Positions 1-6,949 of a stretch of DNA of 18,686 nucleotides are shown one piece after another. The DNA comes from Bacteroidales bacterium UBA3754 (GTDB lineage Bacteria; Bacteroidota; Bacteroidia; Bacteroidales; UBA1715). The position numbers were made by a program, and so were the translations under genes. The notes beneath the pieces were generated by a model, which did no database searches, was not told where the DNA came from, and saw nothing but the letters and a program-made list of their open reading frames with translations. Within the stretch, counting starts at the first letter, position 1; the number at the start of each line of letters is the position of its first letter. The stretch covers positions 1 to 18,686 of the forward strand of contig DFGI01000014.1 in assembly GCA_002371705.1 (NCBI GenBank), written 5' to 3'.

Positions 1-96
1 ATCTTGAGTGCCACCTTGGGTGCCATCTTGAGTATCATCTTGAGTATCACCTTGGGTATCATTTTGAGTATCACCTTGAGTGACACCTTGAGTGAC
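1..96 (-). repeat. 12-bp in-frame tandem repeats (tetrapeptide xxTQ) continuing off the left edge
   Basis: Eight consecutive 12-bp units of the type A(T/C)CTTGAGT(G/A)(C/T/A)C are visible on the plus strand, with mostly one to three substitutions between units. On the coding minus strand they read GVTQ, GVTQ, GDTQ, NDTQ, GDTQ, DDTQ, DGTQ, GGTQ. A degenerate ninth unit (ACCTTCTGCATC, 97-108) marks the right boundary. The array reaches position 1, so its full length is unknown. A 12-bp unit keeps frame, so copy-number change would vary protein length rather than switch expression on and off. Confidence 0.92.
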
Positions 97-1299
97 ACCT
101 TCTGCATCATTAATTGTTGAGAATACATTCACAACAAAAACTGTCAGTTTTGACACATCGAAATCTGCATCCTTGTTGTTGTTCTCACGCAGCATTTCCT
201 GCACACGACGGATTCCCTGATTGAACATATTCACATACTTCATTTCCTTCATTGCTTCGGCAACAATAGGATTGCGATAATCGTTCACCGTAGGAAAATT
301 CTCTGGACGAGCCTCGCCATACAGTCCTCCTGCATTCATAATTTCAATATGCTCATCAAACTGATATAAGCGGACAGGCATATTCGACTGATAATCGCGA
401 TGCATACAAGCGTTCATCAACAACTCCCGCAGCGCATTGTTGGGATAGTTGATGACTGTCTTCTCCCGAAAAAGGCTGACAGACACAGGGCGCTGGGTGA
501 TAACGGCATTGCTGACAAATTGCTCCAATTCGGGTAGCATCTGATAAAGCGGTCCTTGAAACCGTTTCTCGTTGAGAACCGTTCCCCCGATTGATTTACC
601 CTCAAAGCGAACATACTGAATATAAAAACCAGGGAAGAAATGACGCGGATTCTTGCCAAAAAGAATTAGCGCAGCATTGGTTGGACAATCGTTTGTCAAG
701 TCATACAGATGAATTGCCGCCATTTGCTCCTTTATGTCACGTTTATCGCTTGCCAGCACCTCCGCATCAATAACCTGCGGAAGGTATTCCTGCCTGATGT
801 AGTCTGTGGAAATATCGTTTATTGTAGCACCAAAACAGGGCATTGCGTCGAAGGTTGCCATATACGATGTCCGACGTTCCATAAGGATTCGTTCTTCAGC
901 TTCAGTAGCGATGTCGCGGCGGGGACCTATGCGTACAAAGGTTCGTCCGCGGTAACGGACAGGCGGCACCAGCGACGGCGAAACCTCAGCCACAAGCAAG
1001 TCGCCTTCGGGAAACTCGAAGCGCTCGACCGACATCACTGGCAATGGCAGAATGTTGCCATCGGAACGGATGGCGGCAATCTTCTTGAGCAGGGCGTCAT
1101 CCACTTTCAGCCCCGACAAAGTGCCATTATCGTAAGCACCAATGATTAAATAACCTTTTTTCTTGGAATTGGGCAAATCGTTTGAGAAAGCACAAATGGC
1201 TTCCTGAAACTTGTCCATATCACCTGTGGAAGTGGTTCGCTCCACGCGGTAGGTCTCGGTGGTTTGCAACAATTCTTGCAGTTCGGTTTTTGTTATCAT
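1..1299 (-). CDS. AlbA_2 / GHKL-type ATP-binding protein with C-terminal tetrapeptide repeats (3' end outside window)
   Basis: I translated this from the raw sequence: an uninterrupted 433-codon frame from ATG at 1299 to the left edge, with no stop reached. Residues about 10-130 match the AlbA_2 (Schlafen-like, formerly AAA_4) putative nucleic-acid-binding domain (KKKGYLIIGAYDNGT, FVRIGPRR). Residues about 285-370 match the divergent GHKL-type ATPase domain of the same family (HATPase_c_4): an N-box-like NALRELLMNACMHRDY and a glycine motif GGLYGEARPENF. From residue about 400 there is a run of four-residue repeats (xxTQ), described separately. Family members are usually annotated as putative transcriptional regulators or ATP-binding proteins; many end in a winged helix, which would lie beyond the edge. 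They often sit among type I R-M genes, as here, last in the visible operon. A role in regulation or defence is inference. A 122-nt gap with a possible own promoter separates it from the gene before. Confidence 0.9.
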   Translation of the reverse strand, partial: MITKTELQELLQTTETYRVERTTSTGDMDKFQEAICAFSNDLPNSKKKGYLIIGAYDNGTLSGLKVDDALLKKIAAIRSDGNILPLPVMSVERFEFPEGDLLVAEVSPSLVPPVRYRGRTFVRIGPRRDIATEAEERILMERRTSYMATFDAMPCFGATINDISTDYIRQEYLPQVIDAEVLASDKRDIKEQMAAIHLYDLTNDCPTNAALILFGKNPRHFFPGFYIQYVRFEGKSIGGTVLNEKRFQGPLYQMLPELEQFVSNAVITQRPVSVSLFREKTVINYPNNALRELLMNACMHRDYQSNMPVRLYQFDEHIEIMNAGGLYGEARPENFPTVNDYRNPIVAEAMKEMKYVNMFNQGIRRVQEMLRENNNKDADFDVSKLTVFVVNVFSTINDAEGVTQGVTQGDTQNDTQGDTQDDTQDGTQGGTQD

Positions 1300-1322
1300 T
1301 GGTATATATTTTTTTCGGTTAT

Positions 1323-1354
1323 CAATTGTATTTCAGAACAAAACTTCACAGCAA
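1323..1354 (-). promoter_or_regulatory. possible internal Bacteroidetes-type promoter for the AlbA_2 gene
   Basis: In the 122-nt gap before the AlbA_2 gene the minus strand carries TTG (1352-1354), 21 nt, then TACAATTG (1323-1330). This resembles the -33 TTTG and -7 TAnnTTTG elements of Bacteroidetes promoters, with one mismatch in the -7 box. It would start transcription roughly 15-20 nt before the ATG at 1299. The gap is AT-rich, so a chance match is possible. Confidence 0.3.
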
Positions 1355-1421
1355 CTCAAATGCTGGACGCTGGCTTATGTCGTTTTCTTTGAATGATATC
1401 AGGCTCATAAAAATGCTTTAT

Positions 1422-2156
1422 TTATAGCAACCAAATAATCGGCAATAGCAAGAAACCGATAATTAATAACAATGCGATTTTTGTTGTTTTGTCACTATTT
1501 TGAGTAAATAAACCTACCAAACAAGCTATTACAAAAAGCACGACAGAAACCACGTAAACAATTTTAAGAGTTATATTCAACCAAATAGGCAGATGGTCTG
1601 CAATAATCCTATATTCACGTTTTGGTGTGTAGACAGAGTATGAAATTTCAGAATCAACTATATCTCTATCACTAAGTTGTACTTCTGGCTGATACGGACT
1701 TTCTATATAAGCCATTAATTCAACATACTCGTCTCTTCTCCATTGTTGGAAATACAATTTTTGATTTCTAAGATAGGCTTCGTTATTAGAATTTAAAATT
1801 CTCACAGATAATGTTCTACAGCTTTTTTCTGACTTGTTAAAATGAATAGGCAGCCCATCACTTAAAATTTGTTTTTCTGTGCCAGTTCCAACAATTGTTT
1901 TATCACCTATATTTCTGATGATACATTGTACTTTCCATAAATTATGCACCTCCAAAGTATCCGAATAATAATACTTTATTGATAAGTCTTCAATCGTGTC
2001 GTGCGCGGTTAAATTCTCGAGACTAATTATTTCAACATTTAGTTTAACGCGTTTTTCGTGTAACGCAAAATATATTCCAATAAGTCCTGCCACTGTAGTA
2101 GTTATCGCAGCTATCCTACCAATATACTTGAATAATTTATCCATCTTATAATCCAC
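1422..2156 (-). CDS. unknown membrane protein: one N-terminal helix, about 155-residue non-membrane domain, two C-terminal helices
   Basis: A 244-residue protein that I do not recognise. Hydrophobic segments lie at about 15-32, 191-217 and 226-244, where the protein ends. Between helices 1 and 2 is a polar region of about 155 residues, rich in short beta-prone stretches (VQCIIRNIGDKTIVGTG; VELMAYIES) and probably a beta-rich domain. Lysine and arginine before helix 1 (KLFKYIGR) suggest the N-terminus is cytoplasmic, which would put the domain outside the membrane. The gene starts 9 nt after the hsdS stop, so it is very probably co-transcribed. ATG at 2156 is taken as the start; an in-frame ATG four codons later is equally possible. 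Base composition is AT-rich, unlike hsdM. A sensor or effector role tied to the R-M system is only a guess from position. Confidence 0.8.
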   Translation of the reverse strand: MDYKMDKLFKYIGRIAAITTTVAGLIGIYFALHEKRVKLNVEIISLENLTAHDTIEDLSIKYYYSDTLEVHNLWKVQCIIRNIGDKTIVGTGTEKQILSDGLPIHFNKSEKSCRTLSVRILNSNNEAYLRNQKLYFQQWRRDEYVELMAYIESPYQPEVQLSDRDIVDSEISYSVYTPKREYRIIADHLPIWLNITLKIVYVVSVVLFVIACLVGLFTQNSDKTTKIALLLIIGFLLLPIIWLL

Positions 2157-2165
2157 TTTTTTATG

Positions 2166-3368
2166 TTATTTAATTCTTTTCTTTCCACTCAAAAGCACCT
2201 GCATCAGCCCCTTCTTCTCCTCTTGCAACCTCGCTAATTTCTTGTTCGCCAACTCGATTTCTTTGTCCAATTCGACAAAGAAATTTGCAACTGCAGTTTG
2301 TTCTTCTTTTGAAGGTATTGAGACCTTCACTTGGCTGAAATCAGGGTATTTGCAATTCAAAGTATCGCTTACCAAACCTTGAGAATGTGTCCAAAAACCA
2401 TAAACTATTCGCGGTTGCTGAATAAGCATTGCCATAAATCTCACATCAACGCTCTCTTTTGGCGTAACAATAGTGTATGCGGGACTAACAATTCCTTCCA
2501 ATTCCGACAAAGCACTTCTGCCTTGCCACATCCTCATAGTATTGTATCCAATATCGTTTGGACAAATACGTTTGTATTTCGATTTGTCTTCGTTTGAAAT
2601 ATCTCTCTTGTCTGATTCTGATTGATAAATCACTCCTTTGTCGCCAGTAATTGACAATAATGGTAGATTGTCGCATTTTGTTTCGTTGCGCTCGTCAAAT
2701 ACCTCCCCCAACCTCACTTCATTCCACTCTCCTCCAAACCCTTTCAGCCGTTTCTTCCCCGTGAGCAGTTGCTGCATAAGTCCGCGCTTGCGCAGGGTGA
2801 GTTTCTCAACTAATTGGGCTTGCTTGGCTATGGCGGTGTCCCAAAGTTCCAAAATCGAAACAATTTGTTTTTGTTGTTTAATAGGTGGCAATGGTATTTG
2901 TATCGCTTTTAAAGCTCCATTATACAATCTTGGAATAGTGCCCGTATCTGTGATCCAATTAATAGTAGAGTAGTAGTAATATAAGTATTTGTTCAACAAT
3001 TGCTTATTATCATTGTCAATCCAAACTATATTCGAGTCTTGATAATATGATGGTGTCCCATCGAAAATAACGCTTCGTCCAATTGTTCCCGCAGCAGAAA
3101 TCAACACATCTCCAACCTTTGGATAAGAATACTTTGCTTTATACTCATCAAATACTTCTTTAGAAATGTATGCATCAGGTTTTCCTCCAAACGTGCCAAT
3201 TTTGAAAAAAGGAATATCACCACAAGAATCTGTCTGATATTTCATAATTCTTTTGCACATTAGGACTTCACCTATTTCTCCCAGCCTCTTCACTTCCCAG
3301 TCTTCGGGAATGGGGCCGAGTGGCGAGAGTTTGTAGCCTGCGGGGATATGTTGGTTGTTATTGTTCAT
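2166..3368 (-). CDS. hsdS: type I restriction-modification specificity subunit HsdS (two target recognition domains)
   Basis: At 400 residues this has the usual HsdS length. TRD1 (about 1-155) starts with the typical entry GPIPEDWEVKRLGEIGEV. The first conserved helical region (about 160-208) has PPIKQQKQIVSIL and ends LMQQLLTGKKRLKGF. TRD2 (about 212-350) opens with GGEWNEVRLGEVFDERNE, and the second conserved region repeats the first (SKEEQTAVANFF to GLMQVLLSGKKRIK). HsdS binds a bipartite DNA site and bridges HsdM2 and HsdR2; each TRD reads one half-site. The site cannot be deduced from sequence alone. The gene is intact and starts 16 nt after the preceding membrane-protein gene. It lies two genes downstream of hsdM instead of next to it. 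Confidence 0.96.
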   Translation of the reverse strand: MNNNNQHIPAGYKLSPLGPIPEDWEVKRLGEIGEVLMCKRIMKYQTDSCGDIPFFKIGTFGGKPDAYISKEVFDEYKAKYSYPKVGDVLISAAGTIGRSVIFDGTPSYYQDSNIVWIDNDNKQLLNKYLYYYYSTINWITDTGTIPRLYNGALKAIQIPLPPIKQQKQIVSILELWDTAIAKQAQLVEKLTLRKRGLMQQLLTGKKRLKGFGGEWNEVRLGEVFDERNETKCDNLPLLSITGDKGVIYQSESDKRDISNEDKSKYKRICPNDIGYNTMRMWQGRSALSELEGIVSPAYTIVTPKESVDVRFMAMLIQQPRIVYGFWTHSQGLVSDTLNCKYPDFSQVKVSIPSKEEQTAVANFFVELDKEIELANKKLARLQEEKKGLMQVLLSGKKRIK

Positions 3369-3384
3369 AATGGTAATATCTATG

Positions 3385-4437
3385 CTAATTGTTGAATGAA
3401 AAAGTATAGTATTGGTCGATGTTGTCGTATCTTAGGTTAAGATGCTCATATATATGATAGAATGAAATAGATGCTTTTTCGGTGTCAGAGATGGTGGAAA
3501 AAATCTGTCCCACTTCTTCTACATAGTCATCATCCTTATTATATTTTCCAGCAATTTTTGCAACAACTGTATCCAAATAAAAACGATCTTCGTTTTTTGC
3601 ATACTCTTGTATAATATTTTCACAATCAGATATTATTTTATTTATAGCTAATGATATAGATTGTTCATCGTCAATCATTTCCGAAGTCATAACTTGCATT
3701 ATTCCAAGTGTATGAGGCTTCTTTGTTATCCAAAAATGAATATTCTCAATCCATCTGACGATCTTTGGTCGGTTAAAGTTTTCGTATATCATGATTGCAT
3801 AAACCACCTGTATGAAAAAATAGTTCTTGCACTCTTTTGAAATGATTTTATCATATTTAGATTTCAATTGTGAATATGTTTTATTAAGATACTTCTCTTT
3901 CCTTTTTATAGTACCTGCTCTACCAAAAGTCATTTTATTGAACGTGCTGTATAAGAACAAAATAATTAAGATCCACATTTCATCACGCAAAGATTCAGGA
4001 TCCGGTAATATTTTGTCAACTTTGTCAATGAGTTTATATACACAAATAGATAAGCCAATAGATGTTATCCAATATAAAAGTTGAGTTGCCCAATTGGTTA
4101 AAGCCCTCCTTCCATATAGAGTCACTACGCAGACTCTTATTATCCAGTAATAAACCACTATCAAATAACAATGGATTGTAAAAGAATCGAAATGCACAGC
4201 CTGCGCTAAAGCAACAAATAATATCATTATTATTACAGGTGCTATCGTCTTAAACAAGAAATTAAAAGCTGGGAAAGATTCTTCTTCCACAACAATTGAC
4301 ATTTGCAAATAACCAATTGAAACAGACTTTGCCCCCATCCAATTGACAATGAAAAACATAATGATAGCAGTAACTAGGTGAATTAAAGTCATTGTCCAAC
4401 TGTAATCTGAAAATAATGTGATAATACTTTCTGTCAT
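3385..4437 (-). CDS. unknown membrane protein: about five N-terminal helices plus C-terminal domain with lysozyme-like motifs
   Basis: A 350-residue protein without a family I can name. Hydrophobic segments lie at about 14-33, 62-81, 86-107, 116-136 and 152-166. They are followed by a basic stretch (GRAGTIKRKEKYLNK) and a soluble domain of about 180 residues. Within this domain E219 (YENFNRP), the motif TLGIMQV (243-249) and GKYNKDDDYVEEV (297-309) recall, in order, the catalytic Glu, the G(L/I)MQ motif and the YN...Y..V motif of lysozyme-fold lytic transglycosylases. The positive-inside rule would place the domain in the cytoplasm, at odds with peptidoglycan cleavage, so the match may be coincidental or the fold reused. 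The gene is very AT-rich. It lies between dinD (58 nt upstream) and hsdS (16 nt downstream) on the same strand and is almost certainly part of the operon. Confidence 0.8.
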   Translation of the reverse strand: MTESIITLFSDYSWTMTLIHLVTAIIMFFIVNWMGAKSVSIGYLQMSIVVEEESFPAFNFLFKTIAPVIIMILFVALAQAVHFDSFTIHCYLIVVYYWIIRVCVVTLYGRRALTNWATQLLYWITSIGLSICVYKLIDKVDKILPDPESLRDEMWILIILFLYSTFNKMTFGRAGTIKRKEKYLNKTYSQLKSKYDKIISKECKNYFFIQVVYAIMIYENFNRPKIVRWIENIHFWITKKPHTLGIMQVMTSEMIDDEQSISLAINKIISDCENIIQEYAKNEDRFYLDTVVAKIAGKYNKDDDYVEEVGQIFSTISDTEKASISFYHIYEHLNLRYDNIDQYYTFSFNN

Positions 4438-4495
4438 TGTTTCTGTTATATCAGTTTTCTTTTGAGTTTGTTTGTAAACCTTAAAGTTGTGTTTA

Positions 4496-5353
4496 TTATT
4501 TGTTGGTTTCTTTTTCCCCCGAATTCAATTGTTTCTTTTTCTTTTCGATTTGTTTTATGTTTTCCACGGTTGGAAGGTCTTCTGGCATGGTTCCCCCCAG
4601 TTCTTTAATGGTTTGGCGTACTTTTGCACCAACCTCATAGTGGGTCATGTTAGCTTTTTGTTTTCCTTTGATATTTTCTCGCCGAAGTTTTTCTTCCGTT
4701 TGAGTGGCTCGGAACAAGTTGGCGGCCAATTCCGTACTGCCCATGTGGTCCAATATCTTCTGGCTCTTCTTCAGTCCTTTCCTCGCATGAATGTCTTTCG
4801 CAGTCATTCCTCCATATAATCCTTGATAGCCGTAATTCTGAAAGATGGCATAATCTTTTGAGTCTATCACACCGGCATCTTTCGCGGCACTTGCCAACTG
4901 GGAATTGTGTTTCAGCAACTCCGAACGAAGGAATAATCGCTTTTCTTCTTCACTGGTAAGCTCTTGATATTCCTTCATTTGCTGAACTTCAGCGATGCGG
5001 GTTTGGATAGCAAAATAGGTCTGTCCTTGTGCTACAATGGTTTTGCTCGGATCGGCGTTTTGCACTATCAAGTAGCAAGCGTATCTTGAAAGTTTGATGG
5101 AATCTATGGGACGTAACGCACCGGAACCAATCGCGACCATTTCGTTGATGTCCTCGAAATGATCTTCTATTCTTTGCCCACTATTTTCACATGCTATTTT
5201 TGCCTTTTCGATAACGGGAATAAAGTTTCTATATTCGTTGTACTCCAGTATCTTCCATAAACTGCGCGAAGTCCAATACTCTACACCGTTCTCATCAATA
5301 TGTTTGATGCTTTCAAACAAGGTCATTGTCTTTTTAGCAAGTTTTTTGCTCAT
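4496..5353 (-). CDS. dinD: DinD-family protein (DNA-damage-inducible protein D homologue)
   Basis: A 285-residue protein matching the DinD family across its length. The N-terminal part (about 10-130) has the BRO-N-like pattern LFESIKHIDENGVEYWTSR, LWKILEY, FIPVIEKA, LSRYACYLIVQNADPSK and YFAIQTR. The C-terminal part has LASAAKDAGV, FQNYGYQGLYGG, MGSTELAANLFRATQTE and a charged lysine-rich tail. E. coli DinD is LexA-controlled and interferes with RecA-mediated strand exchange. DinD homologues are frequently found inside type I R-M operons, but what they do there is not settled; relief from self-damage during restriction is one inference. I see no obvious LexA-type box upstream, only an 11-bp inverted repeat between hsdM and this gene. 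It starts 64 nt after hsdM. Confidence 0.9.
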   Translation of the reverse strand: MSKKLAKKTMTLFESIKHIDENGVEYWTSRSLWKILEYNEYRNFIPVIEKAKIACENSGQRIEDHFEDINEMVAIGSGALRPIDSIKLSRYACYLIVQNADPSKTIVAQGQTYFAIQTRIAEVQQMKEYQELTSEEEKRLFLRSELLKHNSQLASAAKDAGVIDSKDYAIFQNYGYQGLYGGMTAKDIHARKGLKKSQKILDHMGSTELAANLFRATQTEEKLRRENIKGKQKANMTHYEVGAKVRQTIKELGGTMPEDLPTVENIKQIEKKKKQLNSGEKETNK

Positions 5354-5386
5354 ATCTTCTTGTTTTTTAGTTATTTATAATTTAAT

Positions 5387-5414
5387 ACCATTTCGTGCAT
5401 ATCCACGAAATGGT
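5387..5414. promoter_or_regulatory. perfect 11-bp inverted repeat between hsdM and dinD
   Basis: The arms ACCATTTCGTG (5387-5397) and CACGAAATGGT (5404-5414) are exact reverse complements around a 6-nt spacer. The element starts 3 nt past the hsdM stop codon and sits 33 nt before the dinD start. In the transcript (minus strand) no uninterrupted U-tract follows, only an AU-rich stretch, so it is not a classical terminator. It could be an mRNA-stabilising or attenuating hairpin, or an operator for a dimeric regulator. The choice between these is not decided by sequence. Confidence 0.75.
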
Positions 5415-5417
5415 CTG

Positions 5418-6947
5418 TTAATATCCCAACTCCTTCAAATACTCCTTCATTTTTCCTTGCACTTCGGCCAGTTCGGTCTCCAACGCATCTATCTCCTTCT
5501 GCACGGCCGTAATGTCAATCTCGGCTTCTTCCTCGTAGGTGTCAACATAACGCGGAATGTTCAGATTGTAGTCGTTCTCGCGGATTTCGCTGGGTGTGGC
5601 AACGTAGGCATATTTGTCTTCCACCACGCCTGGCTGCAACTCGCCATTGGCAAATTTACGATATATACCAACAATATGGTCAATGTCCTGCGGACGCAAC
5701 TTGTTCTGGTTCTTGCCGTTTTCGTACTCGCGGCTGGCATCGATGAACAGCACATTTTCAGAACCGCGTCCCTTGCGGAAAATTGCGATTGCGGCAGGAA
5801 TGCCCGTGCCGTAGAAAAGATTGGCGGGCAAGCCTATCACTGCTTCAAGAATGTGCTCATTTTCAAGAATATACTGACGGATTTTCCCCTCACTGCCGCC
5901 ACGGAACAGCACACCGTGGGGAATAATTACACCCACCTTGCCGCCATTGTCGTCGGCCACTTCAAGCATATGGCTGATGAAAGCCCAGTCGCCCTTGCTC
6001 TTTGGCGGAATGCCTCGCCAGAAACGGTTGTAGGGGTCGCTCTCGGCCTCGTCGGCGCCCCATTTGTCGAGCGAGAAAGGCGGATTGGCCACCACCGTGT
6101 CAAACTTCATCAGCTTGTCGTTGATTTTCAGTTTCGGATTGCGCAAGGTGTCGCCCCAGCGGATTACAGCATTGTCGAATCCGTGCAGAAACATATTCAT
6201 CATAGCCAGCGCCCACGTGCTGCCGTTCACCTCCTGTCCGTAAAGCGAGAAGTTGTTGTTGCCAACCTCCTTTCCTGCCTTAATCAGCAAAGAACCAGAG
6301 CCGCAGGTGACGTCACAAATACGTGCGCCAGGATTGCTCTTGGTAAGTTTGGCCAGCAGAGTGGAAACTTCGGCAGGCGTGAAGAAATCACCTGCTTTCT
6401 TCCCCGCCTCACCAGCAAAGGTTGACACAAGATACATATAGGCATCACCGATGATGTCGTTGTTTTCCAAATGCGATTCGTCCAAATCAACACCTTGAAA
6501 ATCCTGCAAAAGATTCTTCAGTCGGGCGTTTTTTTCTTTCGTTTCACCAAGATTGGCACTATTGAAACTGATATTTCGGAAGATGCTGCTGCCATCCTCA
6601 CTGCTCATCTTCTCACGGTTGGCATCTTCAAGGTCGGCCAAAGCCTCGTCAATCAGTTCTCCAATGTTGGTAGCCGTGCGGTGCTCATAAAGAAAATCGA
6701 AAGAACTTTTCTCTGGCACTACAAAACGTTCGTGGCGCATCGCTCGCTCGGCACGTTCCTTATCACCTTCATATTTAACAAGATAATCATTAAACTTAGA
6801 TTTATAGACATCGCTCACATATTTCAAAAACAGCATAGTCAGTATATAATCCTTATACTGGCTTGGGTCAATAACGCCCCGAAACGTGTCGCATGCTTTC
6901 CAAACCGTGCGGTTAATATCTTCTTGACTGATTTTCTTTACTTCCAT
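5418..6947 (-). CDS. hsdM: type I restriction-modification DNA methyltransferase subunit HsdM
   Basis: At 509 residues this is a typical HsdM, an N6-adenine DNA methyltransferase using S-adenosylmethionine. The HsdM_N domain occupies about 5-150 (INRTVWKACDTFRG, KDYILTMLFLKYVSD). The linker motif GDFFTPAEV (186-194) precedes SAM-binding motif I, DVTCGSGSLLI (212-222), and catalytic motif IV, NPPF (288-291). A coiled C-terminal tail (ALETELAEVQGKMKEYLK) fits contact with HsdS. With HsdS alone it methylates; with HsdR the complex restricts unmodified DNA. It starts 2 nt after the half-size HsdS-like gene, implying translational coupling. This gene is distinctly more GC-rich than the membrane-protein genes downstream. 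Confidence 0.98.
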   Translation of the reverse strand: MEVKKISQEDINRTVWKACDTFRGVIDPSQYKDYILTMLFLKYVSDVYKSKFNDYLVKYEGDKERAERAMRHERFVVPEKSSFDFLYEHRTATNIGELIDEALADLEDANREKMSSEDGSSIFRNISFNSANLGETKEKNARLKNLLQDFQGVDLDESHLENNDIIGDAYMYLVSTFAGEAGKKAGDFFTPAEVSTLLAKLTKSNPGARICDVTCGSGSLLIKAGKEVGNNNFSLYGQEVNGSTWALAMMNMFLHGFDNAVIRWGDTLRNPKLKINDKLMKFDTVVANPPFSLDKWGADEAESDPYNRFWRGIPPKSKGDWAFISHMLEVADDNGGKVGVIIPHGVLFRGGSEGKIRQYILENEHILEAVIGLPANLFYGTGIPAAIAIFRKGRGSENVLFIDASREYENGKNQNKLRPQDIDHIVGIYRKFANGELQPGVVEDKYAYVATPSEIRENDYNLNIPRYVDTYEEEAEIDITAVQKEIDALETELAEVQGKMKEYLKELGY

Positions 6948-6949
6948 AT

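Noticed and set aside
1..108. Repeat array considered as a CRISPR
   Set aside because: The units are 12 bp with no spacers and lie in frame inside a coding sequence.
1346..1408. A 20-codon minus-strand frame in the gap between the membrane protein and the AlbA_2 gene
   Set aside because: It is too short to judge, with no known match and no independent start signal.
5238..6425. A 395-codon plus-strand open frame opposite hsdM and dinD
   Set aside because: It is the antisense shadow of two clear genes, has no recognisable domain, and owes its length to the GC-richer hsdM region.
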